Assembly: GCA_030682715.1 (NCBI GenBank)
Contig: JAUXNQ010000016.1
Span: forward strand, 1 to 56,020
Direction of reading: 5' to 3'
Origin: Methylotenera sp.
GTDB taxonomy: Bacteria > Pseudomonadota > Gammaproteobacteria > Burkholderiales > Methylophilaceae
DNA length: 56,020 bases
The notes below the pieces were generated by a model that saw only the letters and a program-made list of their open reading frames with translations, did not search any database and was not told where the DNA came from. This document shows positions 25,702-35,433 of this stretch, one piece after another (the first letter of the stretch is position 1; every line of letters starts with the position of its first letter). A program made the translations under genes and the position numbers.

Positions 25702-26897
25702 ATATCAACTGGCGTCACTAGACTAGCAGCTAATTTTGCACTCACTCTAGCTTCTGTAATATCTTTACCTGTCGCTAATGCAACGCCCATCCGCCTTTTA
25801 GTAAAAGACTCTGGCTTACCAAATAAGCGAATATCAGCATTATTCACGGCTAAGGCTTTTTCTACACCGTCAAAAGCTAGTTGCTGGGTATTATGCCCAC
25901 CATAGATAACTGCGCTAGCACCTGATTCTCGCAGGCTTACATCAACGGGCAATCCTAAAATTGCACGCGCGTGCAGATCAAACTCACTGAAACGTTGCGT
26001 GGCCATCGTCACCATGCCTGTGTCATGTGGACGAGGGCTTACCTCACTAAACCAAACGTGGTCGCCTTTCACAAACAGCTCAACGCCAAACAAGCCCAAA
26101 CCACCTAAGCTATCAGTGACCGCTTTAGCAATACGTTTAGATTCTTCCAGTGCTTTAGTAGCCATTGGTTGCGGCTGCCAGCTTTCGACATAGTCACCTT
26201 TCTCCTGCACATGACCAATTGGATCACAGAAGTAAGTGGTGATTTCGCCTTGTGCATTTTTCGCACGGACGGTTAATAAAGTAATCTCATAGTCAAAATC
26301 AATTTGACCTTCAACAATAACTACGCCTTGGTTTACACGTCCACCTGATGCAGCGTAATCCCAAGCTGATGATACTTCACTTGCCTGCGTAATACGTGAC
26401 TGTCCCTTACCAGAGGATGACATCGTTGGCTTGATAAAACATGGATAGCCTATACCAGCATCAATAGCCGCTTGAAGCTCAGCTTCGCTTCTGGCAAAGG
26501 CATAAGGTGATGTTGGCAGATTAAGATCTTCAGCCGCGAGCCTGCGAATACCTTCGCGATTCATGGTCAATTGAACTGCTTTAACGGTAGGAATGACGGT
26601 TGCCACGCCAGATTTTTCAATATCTGCAAGTGTTGATGTATTTAAGGCTTCAATTTCAGGCACAATCAAGTGAGGTTTTTCAAGCGCGATTAACTGGCGC
26701 AATGCTTGATCGTCCGTCATATCAATCACATGAGCACGATGTGCAACCTGATGGCCTGGTGCATTTTTATAGCGATCGACGGCAATCACTTCAACACCTA
26801 GGCGTTGCAAAGCGATAATCACCTCTTTACCAAGCTCACCACTACCTAAGAGCATGACACGGGTTGCATTAGGACTTAAAGGGGTTCCGATTCGCAT
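25698..26897 (-). CDS. purT: Formate-dependent GAR transformylase PurT
   Basis: PurT is an ATP-grasp enzyme that makes formylglycinamide ribonucleotide from GAR, formate and ATP, an alternative to PurN in purine synthesis (399 residues, normal). The N-terminal pre-ATP-grasp fold shows [18 protein letters not shown] (17-34). The ATP-grasp domain has [13 protein letters not shown] near 155-168, and [26 protein letters not shown] covers the metal/substrate end. Use of formate suits a C1-metabolising cell, but PurT is widespread. The last codons overlap the palindromic element. Confidence 0.96.
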   Translation of the reverse strand: MRIGTPLSPNATRVMLLGSGELGKEVIIALQRLGVEVIAVDRYKNAPGHQVAHRAHVIDMTDDQALRQLIALEKPHLIVPEIEALNTSTLADIEKSGVATVIPTVKAVQLTMNREGIRRLAAEDLNLPTSPYAFARSEAELQAAIDAGIGYPCFIKPTMSSSGKGQSRITQASEVSSAWDYAASGGRVNQGVVIVEGQIDFDYEITLLTVRAKNAQGEITTYFCDPIGHVQEKGDYVESWQPQPMATKALEESKRIAKAVTDSLGGLGLFGVELFVKGDHVWFSEVSPRPHDTGMVTMATQRFSEFDLHARAILGLPVDVSLRESGASAVIYGGHNTQQLAFDGVEKALAVNNADIRLFGKPESFTKRRMGVALATGKDITEARVSAKLAASLVTPVDI

Positions 26898-27053
26898 AGG
26901 GATTCTTTCATTTGAATATTGCTGGAATCATACCATGCAGCTATTTTTAAGAAAATTAGAGATACATTTAATTTACAAGAAAATAGAAAATGAATAGTCT
27001 TAGTGAACGCATAGTTCCTGCTTAACATGCTTAATGAATTGCGTTTAAGCTGA

Positions 27054-28469
27054 TTAAACTTTGATTTGATGTTTATCCATACGGTAGCGCATCGTCATCC
27101 GTGTAATTCCAAGTTTTCTTGCCGCTTCAGAAACGTTATATTTGGTCTCAACCAGCACTTGCAACAATATAGACTTCTCTGCCGCATCTAAAGCAGACTG
27201 CTGAGAGTCTATTGAAACAGTAGGAACGAACTCTGCCAAACGGGAGTTTGGTAACGCTAAATCAATATCAGTTAATTCACCATTGTGACAAAGCAACATA
27301 GCACGGCTCACTTGGTGCTTTAATTCACGGACATTACCTGGCCATGCATAAGTTTGAATGGTACTCATTGCCTCACGCGTAAAATGTGGACTAGGTAAAC
27401 CATAGCGTCTAGCGGTTTGTGCAGCAAAACTTTTTGCCAACAACATGATATCTTGACCGCGATCACGTAATGGCGGCATAAAAACACTCATCATATTAAG
27501 TCGGTAATACAAGTCTTGCCTAAAGCGTCCGTTCTGTGACATTTCATGTAAATCACGATTAGTCGCCGCTACAAAACGAGCAGGTACAGCACGCTCTTTA
27601 GTTGAGCCGATACGTCGAACCACTCGACGTTCTAGCACGTTAAGCAATTTTGCCTGTAGTACTAATGGCAACTCACCGATTTCATCTAAAAACAAAGTGC
27701 CGTCTTCTGCTGCCTCAATCAAACCAGGACGTGAGCTCACCGCACCAGTAAAGGCGCCTTTCTCATGGCCAAATAACTCACTTTCCATCAACTCAGCTGG
27801 CAATGATGCACAATCTACATGAACAAAGGGCTTGTCACTGTTTGCACATGACAAATGCAATGAACGAGCAGCCACATCTTTGCCAGTTCCTGTTTCACCC
27901 CCTATCAGGACAGTAGGTGGCACGCTGTCATTTGATACTAGCTGCGCAATGCGTGCGATTTGCATTTTTACATTTTGCATTGCAGGGCTATCCCCCAACA
28001 ACTCCACGCCTTCCGACGCATGTGCATTACGCTGGCGTGAGTAATCAAGACTTTTGCTCTGCATGGCCGCAGTTTCGGCTTTTTGAATCGACAACAGCAG
28101 CTCTTCAAGGTCTATTGGTTTTTTAAGATAATCAACGGCTCCTTGTTTCATTGCATTGACGGCATCACTAATTTCACCATGCGCTGTCATCACAATCACC
28201 ACCGCGCCTTTAGCAACAAACTCTGTCAGTAGATCTAAACCATTACCATCAGGTAATCGCATATCTAATAAAACAATGTCTGGGGGAAATTGTTTAACAA
28301 TATCGCGTGCATCTTGCAGGCTCTCTACGTGCGCGCATTCATACCCCGATTTTTGTAATCGACGCACTACAGCACGCGCAAATAATGCCTCGTCTTCAAC
28401 AATCAATATTTTCGATTGCTGTTTAGCTAAGGTTGAGGCTTCACTATTACTGAGATGTGCTAGTTGCAA
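27054..28469 (-). CDS. Orphan NtrC-family sigma-54-dependent response regulator
   Basis: This 471-residue three-domain activator has a receiver domain with phospho-acceptor Asp69 (VLLDMRLPDGNG), a AAA+ domain with Walker A GGETGTGK (190-197), the sigma-54-contacting GAFTGA loop (238-243) and FLDEIGELPL, and a Fis-type helix-turn-helix at about 430-468 (VSEAARKLGITRMTMRYRM). No histidine kinase gene is near. The start is TTG at 28469 with AGGAG six bases before it; no in-frame ATG fits better. It is divergent from a TonB-dependent receptor whose upstream region carries paired palindromes and a sigma-54 promoter pattern, so that receptor is the likely target. Confidence 0.93.
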   Translation of the reverse strand: MQLAHLSNSEASTLAKQQSKILIVEDEALFARAVVRRLQKSGYECAHVESLQDARDIVKQFPPDIVLLDMRLPDGNGLDLLTEFVAKGAVVIVMTAHGEISDAVNAMKQGAVDYLKKPIDLEELLLSIQKAETAAMQSKSLDYSRQRNAHASEGVELLGDSPAMQNVKMQIARIAQLVSNDSVPPTVLIGGETGTGKDVAARSLHLSCANSDKPFVHVDCASLPAELMESELFGHEKGAFTGAVSSRPGLIEAAEDGTLFLDEIGELPLVLQAKLLNVLERRVVRRIGSTKERAVPARFVAATNRDLHEMSQNGRFRQDLYYRLNMMSVFMPPLRDRGQDIMLLAKSFAAQTARRYGLPSPHFTREAMSTIQTYAWPGNVRELKHQVSRAMLLCHNGELTDIDLALPNSRLAEFVPTVSIDSQQSALDAAEKSILLQVLVETKYNVSEAARKLGITRMTMRYRMDKHQIKV

Positions 28470-28736
28470 TTATTACTCCTGTGATACAAATCTAAATTTT
28501 ATGATTGTGCTAGATCAACAAGAAATATTATCAGCAAGAAACATTCCAAACATCTTTATTTATAAGAGCTCTCAAAAATATGCCAAAAAAATCAAGAAGA
28601 AAATTAAGCTAAACCAAATTAAAAACACTTTCATAAGCAATACTTAGCACTACGAATACCTCCAAAAAAAGCTATTCGCTTATGTAATGAATTAGTAGCT
28701 AATACACTTACCAATCAAACCAATATCACTATACTC

Positions 28737-28772
28737 AACCAATAAATGGTTCATTACAACCATTTATTGGTT
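28737..28772. promoter_or_regulatory. Perfect 15-bp inverted repeat, likely activator site 1
   Basis: AACCAATAAATGGTT (28737-28751), spacer CATTAC, AACCATTTATTGGTT (28758-28772). It is an upstream-activator-like palindrome about 145 bases before the sigma-54 promoter. Confidence 0.7.
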
Positions 28773-28778
28773 TAAAAC

Positions 28779-28810
28779 AACCACCATTATGGTTTATTAC
28801 AACCACTTAT
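28779..28810. promoter_or_regulatory. Related half-degenerate palindrome, likely activator site 2
   Basis: The core ATGGTTTATTACAACCACTT (from 28789) matches site 1 at 20 of 22 positions over 28789-28810. The two cores are 43 bases apart, about four helical turns, so two dimers would sit on the same DNA face. Confidence 0.6.
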
Positions 28811-28901
28811 CAAAATGTTCAATCAATTATAATTAGCAAATAAATCTTTAATATAAGTCAATTCAATCACTTAAACTAAGACTTACCATTAGCATTAAAA
28901 T

Positions 28902-28917
28902 AGGAATGTTTTTTGCT
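28902..28917 (+). promoter_or_regulatory. Sigma-54 (-24/-12) promoter candidate for the TonB receptor
   Basis: AGGAATGTTTTTTGCT has GG (28903-28904) and GC (28915-28916) exactly ten bases apart and the TTGC of the -12 element; the -24 element (TGGCAC) matches only around GG. It is about 70 bases upstream of the receptor ATG. Confidence 0.5.
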
Positions 28918-28984
28918 TTTTAATCTTTTGTTATAAAAACATTAAAATATAAATATAGCTTAGAATTTCTATCGAAAGTACATC

Positions 28985-31393
28985 ATGAAAAAACCATTAA
29001 TGAAACTCACATCTGTAGCCGTGATGCTTGCATTTGCAAACACGCCTGCACTTGCTGATGACACCGCAATTAATATTAAAAAAATTGAGGTATATGGCAC
29101 TACACCACTACCTGGTATTGGTTTGCCGTTAAATAAAGTACCAGCAAATATCCAAATGGCATCGCCAAAAGAGGTTGCTAATCAAGCTGGTGTTTCAATT
29201 GCTGATTACATGATGAACAATATGCAAGGGGTTACAGTGTCAGATATGTCTGGCAACCCATGGCAACCAGAAATTAACTTCCGTGGCTATTCTGCTTCCT
29301 CTTTATTAGGTAATGCTCAAGGCCTATCTACCTATGTGGATGGTGTACGTGTTAACGAGCCATTTGGCGATGTAACGCTTTGGGACAAGATTCCTAGCTT
29401 TGCGATTGGCAACATGCAAGTAGTGCCTGGCTCAAACCCATTATTCGGCTTAAACACTTTGGGTGGCGCTATTGCTATTCAAACCAAAAGTGGCCGCGAT
29501 AATCAAGGCATAGCATTAGAATATGAAGCTGGCTCATGGGGTCGTCAACGTGCATTGATTGAAGCTGGTGGTGTATCTAAAGATGGTTCTGTCGATTACA
29601 TGCTAGGCTATCAACACACAACAGAGGATGGCTGGAGAGATTACTCACCATCACACCTCAACCAGTTATTTGGTAAATTAGGCTGGCAGAATGAAACTAG
29701 TAAGTTGGACTTAACTTATATCAGTACAGACAACAATCTAATCGGTAATGGCTTTACACCTGAAAACCTATTAAATGGTGATCGCGATCAAATTCACACT
29801 CGCCCAGACTTTACCAACAATTACTCACACTTCTTAGCGTTAAATGGCTCTCATTGGTTTAATGAAGACACCATGTTTTCTGGTAATGTGTACTACAGAA
29901 AATCTAATCGTCATACTAAGAATGGCGACTTATGGGAAGGTGAATCTGATGGTACAGGTACAATCGGGAACTACGTAGGTCAGTTTGATACTGATGAAGA
30001 ATATACTGGTTCAGTAATGAATCGTAGTAAAACCACACAAGATACTTATGGTGCAACAGGCCAAATGACTTTTGGCCAAGATTGGATGGGCAAGAAAAAT
30101 CAATTTGTAATTGGTGCAGGCTACGACTATACGCTAATGCGTTATAAACAATCAGAGTTAATTAATGTTTACAGCGAAGGTGACAATGAAGTGTTTGATG
30201 GAAATCGCACGCCGATTTTCAACAGCCCAGCTTACGACTCTGGTGATCAGTTTGGCGTATTACCTGGCACTCAAACAACTGGCCTAACAGGCAAACAATA
30301 CACTGCTCGCTTATTTGCAACAGATACATTATCACTCAATGATCAATGGCATTTAACAGCTGGTGCCAGTTGGAACTTCACTCGTGTAGATAACGTGGAT
30401 ACGTTAAGGGGCGATCGCTCTGCGACCAACCCTAATAGCTTGACTGCAAAAGATAGCTATACACGCTTAAATCCAACCATAGGCTTGACACATACGCCTA
30501 CTGATAACTTAACGCTTTACACGTCATATAGTGAATCTAGCCGTGCACCAACCTCAATTGAATTAGGCTGTTCAAACCCAGCAGCGCCATGCTTACTACC
30601 ATCAGCAATGGCAGATGATCCTCCTCTAAACCAAGTGGTTGCGAAGACCTATGAGTTTGGTGGTCGCGGTCTACTAACTGACAACATTCGTTGGAATGCA
30701 GGCTTGTATCAAGCAATCAACCATGATGATATTCAATTTACAGCGGCAGGCTCATCTAACGGTGCGGGCTACTACAAAAACGTAGGTAGAACTAAGCGCC
30801 AAGGGATTGATATGGGCTTGGCTGGTGATGCTGATAAGTTCAAATGGAGTGCTTCTTACAGCTATGTTCGCGCAACTTATGACTCTGATGTTTCATTTGT
30901 AAGCTCTTCAAATTCATCAGAAGATGGTGACAGCATCATATACGTAAAACCAGGTGATCGTATCCCATCTATCCCAGCGCACCAGTTGAAACTACGTGGT
31001 CAATATGCTGTAACACCATCATGGACAATTGGTACTAATGTGATCGGCTTCTCAGACGCTTATGTTTGGGGTAACGAGAACAATCAACATCGTGCCAATA
31101 GTGCTAACTGTGTTGCTGACACTGAAGAGTGTGCAACAGGAAAAGGCAAAGTTAGCGGCTATTTCATTGTTAACTTAGACACGCAATACAACATTGGTAA
31201 CGGTTGGAAAGCATTTGCTAAAGCCACCAACATTTTTGATCGTGAGTACAATGTAAGTGGCCGCTTAGCAGAAACAATGTTTGCTGCTGATGGTACTTAT
31301 GGTACTGAATCAAAACAACTTGGCATATTAGCTGGTGCACCACGCGCAGCATGGATTGGTGCTCGTTATGAGTTTGGTGGTCCAAATAAGTAA
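28985..31393 (+). CDS. TonB-dependent outer-membrane receptor
   Basis: This 802-residue gated beta-barrel imports a scarce ligand using TonB energy. The signal peptide is MKKPLMKLTSVAVMLAFANT plus PALA. A possible TonB box is IKKIEVYG, followed by a plug domain (NFRGYSASSLLG, YVDGVRVNEPFGDVTLWDKI, VVPGSNPLFGLNTLGGAI) and a long barrel ending in GAPRAAWIGARYEF. The ligand is not known. The cysteine pair in ELGCSNPAAPCLLP may form a loop disulphide. Regulation by a sigma-54 response regulator would be unusual for iron receptors (Fur is expected). Metal, lanthanide or organic ligands are all possible. The chain ends GGPNK, not in the usual aromatic residue. Confidence 0.92.
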   Translation: MKKPLMKLTSVAVMLAFANTPALADDTAINIKKIEVYGTTPLPGIGLPLNKVPANIQMASPKEVANQAGVSIADYMMNNMQGVTVSDMSGNPWQPEINFRGYSASSLLGNAQGLSTYVDGVRVNEPFGDVTLWDKIPSFAIGNMQVVPGSNPLFGLNTLGGAIAIQTKSGRDNQGIALEYEAGSWGRQRALIEAGGVSKDGSVDYMLGYQHTTEDGWRDYSPSHLNQLFGKLGWQNETSKLDLTYISTDNNLIGNGFTPENLLNGDRDQIHTRPDFTNNYSHFLALNGSHWFNEDTMFSGNVYYRKSNRHTKNGDLWEGESDGTGTIGNYVGQFDTDEEYTGSVMNRSKTTQDTYGATGQMTFGQDWMGKKNQFVIGAGYDYTLMRYKQSELINVYSEGDNEVFDGNRTPIFNSPAYDSGDQFGVLPGTQTTGLTGKQYTARLFATDTLSLNDQWHLTAGASWNFTRVDNVDTLRGDRSATNPNSLTAKDSYTRLNPTIGLTHTPTDNLTLYTSYSESSRAPTSIELGCSNPAAPCLLPSAMADDPPLNQVVAKTYEFGGRGLLTDNIRWNAGLYQAINHDDIQFTAAGSSNGAGYYKNVGRTKRQGIDMGLAGDADKFKWSASYSYVRATYDSDVSFVSSSNSSEDGDSIIYVKPGDRIPSIPAHQLKLRGQYAVTPSWTIGTNVIGFSDAYVWGNENNQHRANSANCVADTEECATGKGKVSGYFIVNLDTQYNIGNGWKAFAKATNIFDREYNVSGRLAETMFAADGTYGTESKQLGILAGAPRAAWIGARYEFGGPNK

Positions 31394-31442
31394 ACAACTT
31401 GATGTAAAAACTAGCAGTCGCCGTTAGGTTCGATTGCTTAGT

Positions 31443-31474
31443 AAAAAGGGTTACAGCTTGCTGTAACCCTTTTT
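31443..31474. terminator. Strong bidirectional terminator
   Basis: AAAAAGGGTTACAGC (31443-31457) pairs perfectly with GCTGTAACCCTTTTT (31460-31474) over 15 bp with loop TT. It serves the receptor gene and probably the convergent ABC permease gene. Confidence 0.93.
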
Positions 31475-31517
31475 TATTAGTTGCGCTTCTGTTCTTCTGT
31501 TAAAAATACAAACTAGA

Positions 31518-34025
31518 TTAAATACTATTTAGTAACTGCCTAGGCGGAATATTCAAAAAACTACGCAGCCCCAACCACGCAGCTAATGGAATCAAAACTG
31601 CTGCAATTAGTATACTTAACACAACCAAACTAAGGTTAAATTGAAACGGTATATTGAGAATATTGACACTAATGTAATACGCTAAAAAATTTGCGCCAAT
31701 TGATGCCACGAGTGCGGAGATAAATCCAATGCAAGAAAATTCTGCAATATAAGCAATACTCACCTGTTTACGTGACGCGCCAAACACACGCATCAGCGTT
31801 GCTTCTGCCACACGCTCTTCTCTAGTAGCCACAAGTGCGGCGTACAACACTGCAACACCTACAATTAAGCTAAACACAAAAACATACTCAATTGCCTGAC
31901 TCATTTTTTGCATGATGCCACGTACTTGTTGCATGAGTGCCGCAATGTCAATCACGGTTAAATTAGGGTACTGCTTCACCAGTTGATTGAGTGATTTCTC
32001 TGCACCAATAGGCAAATGAAAACTACTGATATGACTAGCAGCAAATGTATCTAGCACCCCTGGTGGTGTCACCGCAAAGAAATTAGCGCGCATCGTATCC
32101 CACTCTACTTTTCTAAGGCTTGTCACAGTAAGTGTTAATGGGCTACCCGCGATATCAAATAACAGTTGATCGCCAATTTTAATATTAAGACTGTTGGCCA
32201 AGCCTTCTTCTAGCGAGATTAATGGCTTCCCATGTTCATTATCTTGCCACCAGCGCCCTGCAACTAGTTTATTGTCACTTTGCATCTGTGCAGTCCATGA
32301 CAAGTTAAACTCACGTTCTGCAAGTCGTTTTGCACGCTCGTCTTGCCATGTTGCCGTATTGATTAGCTGCTTATTTTTGCTAACTAATCGTGCACGTACC
32401 ATTGGAAAAATAGCCGCATCTTGAATGTTTTGTTGAATAAAAAACTGATTTACTTGATTAATTTGAGCAGGTTGAATATTAATCACAAATCGATTCGGCG
32501 CCCCCTCTGGTAGAGAAGCCTGCCAATTACGAATTAAATCACCGCGTATGAGCGTGAGTAGCATAATCACCATCAACCCCATGCAAAAGCCGATCATTTG
32601 CACAGTTGACAAGCCAACTCGCCGTTTTAAACCTTGTATACCCAGATTAATTGAGGCCAATACGCTATTTTTAGGCGTTATCATCAAAAATCGCTGCGAT
32701 AAATAAGTGAGCGCATAAACAAAGCCTAATACAATTAGGCTTAATACAAGCATCGCAACAATCGTTGAAACTGCAATATTCACATCTTGTGCCTGCCAAA
32801 AAATCATGATTATCATGACCAAAGCGGCTGGTAGAAACTTGGCCTGCGTTGAAAGCGGTTGTAATAGTGTATCTCGTCTTAGGATATTCATCGCCGAAAG
32901 GTTTCGCATTTGCCATGCATGTGGTAGCACGACAGCTACCATCATCCCGATACTAGCCAAAAACCCTATCAGTACTGGCCTTGCAGATACAGGCGGTAAT
33001 GTTTCCACAAACAAACTACCTGCCAATTGTGCTAACCCTAGCTGGGCGACAAAGCCAAGCAGAGCACCAACCAATGCGCTGAATAGCGCGATAATTAAAG
33101 TTTGAATCGTTAATATCTGCAATACCGTATTTTGTTGAGCGCCAAAGCAGCGCATCAAGGCAAATGTATTTAAACTTTGCTTGATATAAGGCAGACTTGA
33201 TAACAGCATGGCCACCATCGCCAATACCACACTCACCATGGCAGATAGCCCTAAGAACTGCTGCGCTTTATCTAATGCAGTTTTTATTTCAGGACGAGCA
33301 TTACGGACATCATCCATTCGCTCACCTCTACCCAATGTAGGTTTTGCCAGTTCAGAATAACGATTAATTTCTTCTGGGCTAGCCGCCAGCAAAAGTTGGT
33401 ACTTCACACGACTGCCATACTGAATAAGTTGGGTTGCAGCTAAATCAGCAGCGTTCATCATCAATCGAGGCGCAAAGCTAAATATATTGCCACCTCGTGA
33501 AGGCTCGCGTAGCAATATCGCGCTTACCACTAAACTAAGCTCACCGACTTGAAGTTGATCACCTACCTGAACATCTAACAAAGTGGCTAATCGTGGCTCT
33601 ATCCAAACCTCACCAGCCTGAGGAGAAGTCTGCACAGCATGGCCTGTATCATCTGGATGTTGACCTATTGTTAAGTGCCCTCGCAAAGGAAAATTTGGTT
33701 CAACAGCCTTAATTTCAACTAACTGACTAGACTCGCCGTGAATCACCATACTGGGAAATTCATAAGTACGTGTTATCGAAATTGCTTGTGATTTTGCACG
33801 CTCAATAAAAGCATTCGGAATAGGATGGTCAGCTAAAACCGCTAAATCTCCACCAATCAACAAGCTACCTTGTTGATTAAGTGCAGACTCAATACGCTGC
33901 GTAAAAAAGCTCACCGCAGTAATCGCTGCAACCGCCAACACTAAGGCGAAGACTAACACTCTTAACTCACCAGCGCGCCACAAACTAATGGTTTGCGACC
34001 ATGCCAACCTAGCCGCTAATATCAT
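31518..34025 (-). CDS. ybbP: FtsX-family ABC transporter permease (YbbP-like)
   Basis: This 835-residue membrane protein has the ten-helix double-FtsX plan. There is one N-terminal helix (LVFALVLAVAAITAVSFF), a large periplasmic domain (50-240), helices near 255-375, 395-440 and 470-490, a second periplasmic domain (500-690), and final helices at about 700-830. Proteins of this type work with LolD-like ATPases in moving lipophilic compounds or in envelope upkeep, without secreting a known single substrate. It overlaps the ATPase gene by four bases and is certainly co-translated. The neighbouring divergent esterase gene is the usual partner (the ybbA-ybbP / tesA arrangement of E. coli). Confidence 0.93.
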   Translation of the reverse strand: MILAARLAWSQTISLWRAGELRVLVFALVLAVAAITAVSFFTQRIESALNQQGSLLIGGDLAVLADHPIPNAFIERAKSQAISITRTYEFPSMVIHGESSQLVEIKAVEPNFPLRGHLTIGQHPDDTGHAVQTSPQAGEVWIEPRLATLLDVQVGDQLQVGELSLVVSAILLREPSRGGNIFSFAPRLMMNAADLAATQLIQYGSRVKYQLLLAASPEEINRYSELAKPTLGRGERMDDVRNARPEIKTALDKAQQFLGLSAMVSVVLAMVAMLLSSLPYIKQSLNTFALMRCFGAQQNTVLQILTIQTLIIALFSALVGALLGFVAQLGLAQLAGSLFVETLPPVSARPVLIGFLASIGMMVAVVLPHAWQMRNLSAMNILRRDTLLQPLSTQAKFLPAALVMIIMIFWQAQDVNIAVSTIVAMLVLSLIVLGFVYALTYLSQRFLMITPKNSVLASINLGIQGLKRRVGLSTVQMIGFCMGLMVIMLLTLIRGDLIRNWQASLPEGAPNRFVINIQPAQINQVNQFFIQQNIQDAAIFPMVRARLVSKNKQLINTATWQDERAKRLAEREFNLSWTAQMQSDNKLVAGRWWQDNEHGKPLISLEEGLANSLNIKIGDQLLFDIAGSPLTLTVTSLRKVEWDTMRANFFAVTPPGVLDTFAASHISSFHLPIGAEKSLNQLVKQYPNLTVIDIAALMQQVRGIMQKMSQAIEYVFVFSLIVGVAVLYAALVATREERVAEATLMRVFGASRKQVSIAYIAEFSCIGFISALVASIGANFLAYYISVNILNIPFQFNLSLVVLSILIAAVLIPLAAWLGLRSFLNIPPRQLLNSI

Positions 34026-34708
34026 ACTTGTGCCATTTCTAATAGAACACCGTGTTCTAATTTAAACAGCCGCTTACAACGATTAGCCAACTTAATATCA
34101 TGTGTGACCAGTACCAATGTAGTGCCAGCTTCTTTATTCATATTAAACAGCAACTCAATAATCATTTGACCTGTCGCACTATCCAAATTACCTGTAGGCT
34201 CATCCGCAAATAAAATACTAGGCTGTGTGGCAAAAGCACGTGCAATTGCCACACGCTGCTGCTCACCGCCAGACAATTGCTTAGGATAATGCTGAACACG
34301 ATGACTAAGCCCAACCTTATCTAAAGCTTCAAGGCTTAACGCTTCAGCTTTAGGATGGCTTTTTAATTGCAGAGGAAGCATCACGTTTTCTAATGCAGTC
34401 AGTGCGGGTAATAATTGAAATGACTGAAACACAAAACCCATGTCTTTAGCACGCACCGCGGCGCGACCGTCTTCATTTAAACTACTAAACAGGCCACCTC
34501 TAATTTGAACGCTTCCGCTGGTAGGGACGTCCAACCCTGCTAGCATGCTAAGTAATGTAGATTTACCTGAACCTGAGCTCCCGATGATGGCAATTTGGTC
34601 ACCATCTGAAACGCTCAGATTTAGGCCACTTAAGATGCGAATTTCGTTATCATGGTTAGTAATTTCGTAGTGCAAGTCTTGCGCTTGAATCATTGGAGAT
34701 TGTTGCAT
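34022..34708 (-). CDS. ybbA: ABC transporter ATP-binding protein (YbbA/LolD-like)
   Basis: This 228-residue ATPase of the MacB/LolD class has Walker [10 protein letters not shown] (43-51), Q-loop [10 protein letters not shown] (92-101), the signature LSGGEQ (145-150), Walker [13 protein letters not shown] and the switch VTHD. It powers the FtsX-type permease encoded just downstream. The start codon is two bases from that of the divergent esterase, so the two promoters must overlap or lie within coding sequence. Confidence 0.94.
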   Translation of the reverse strand: MQQSPMIQAQDLHYEITNHDNEIRILSGLNLSVSDGDQIAIIGSSGSGKSTLLSMLAGLDVPTSGSVQIRGGLFSSLNEDGRAAVRAKDMGFVFQSFQLLPALTALENVMLPLQLKSHPKAEALSLEALDKVGLSHRVQHYPKQLSGGEQQRVAIARAFATQPSILFADEPTGNLDSATGQMIIELLFNMNKEAGTTLVLVTHDIKLANRCKRLFKLEHGVLLEMAQV

Positions 34709-34710
34709 TC

Positions 34711-35355
34711 ATGTCATTCCGTTTATTGTTCGTATTAAAAACCCTATTGCTTAGTTTGTTTTTTTCGCACTTCGTTGCATGGTCAATGCCTGCTTTTGCA
34801 GAAAATCCAAAAATAATGATTTACGGTGATAGTTTATCGGCTGCGTATGGTATTCCACAGCAACTAGGATGGGCATCGTTATTGCAACAAAAGCTAGCCT
34901 CAGAACAATATCAATATGAAGTTATCAACGCGAGCATTAGCGGCGAAACTACAAGTGGCGGAGTCAGCCGCATTCAAAAGGCCCTAGACCAAATAAAACC
35001 TAGCATTATCGTTTTGGAGCTTGGTGCAAATGATGGTCTGCGCGGGCTACCTATTCAAGAAATGACCAATAATCTCAACACGATTATTCAGCAAAGCAAA
35101 AAATCTGGTGCGAAAATACTACTGGTTGGGATGAGAATTCCACCGAACTATGGCCCGCAATACACAAAGCTTTTTAGCCAAAGCTATGTAAAGCTGAGCC
35201 AAGAACACCAAATTCCGCTTGTACCATTTATGTTAGAAAACATCGCAGCCAAAGCAAACCTAATTCAAGATGATGGCCTACATCCCAATGCCATTGCTCA
35301 ACCACTGGTTTTAGAAAACATTTGGCCTCAACTAAAAAAACTACTTAAGGAATAG
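34711..35355 (+). CDS. tesA: Periplasmic GDSL-type esterase / acyl-CoA thioesterase I (TesA-like)
   Basis: This SGNH hydrolase splits acyl esters or thioesters in the periplasm (214 residues). The N-terminus is a signal peptide (hydrophobic stretch RLLFVLKTLLLSLFF, cleavage after PAFA). Block I IYGDSLSAAYG gives nucleophile Ser41. The oxyanion Gly is in SGETTSGG, the Asn is in LGANDGLRG and the Asp-His pair is in DDGLHPNA. ATG 34711 is chosen because it starts the signal peptide; an upstream TTG would overlap the ybbA gene. The location opposite ybbA is conserved in many proteobacteria. Confidence 0.93.
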   Translation: MSFRLLFVLKTLLLSLFFSHFVAWSMPAFAENPKIMIYGDSLSAAYGIPQQLGWASLLQQKLASEQYQYEVINASISGETTSGGVSRIQKALDQIKPSIIVLELGANDGLRGLPIQEMTNNLNTIIQQSKKSGAKILLVGMRIPPNYGPQYTKLFSQSYVKLSQEHQIPLVPFMLENIAAKANLIQDDGLHPNAIAQPLVLENIWPQLKKLLKE

Positions 35356-35433
35356 CCACCATGCTTTACTAGCTTACTCTACTTTTAAACACTTACAATT
35401 TTGGTACTAGTAGGACATAGCTAACTAGTACAA

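Larger units (their letters stand above)
28470..28984. promoter_or_regulatory. Divergent regulatory region, response regulator / TonB receptor
   Basis: These 515 AT-rich bases have no gene. They contain the paired palindromes (28737-28810) and a GG-N10-GC sigma-54 promoter pattern (28902-28917) pointing to the receptor. Confidence 0.65.
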
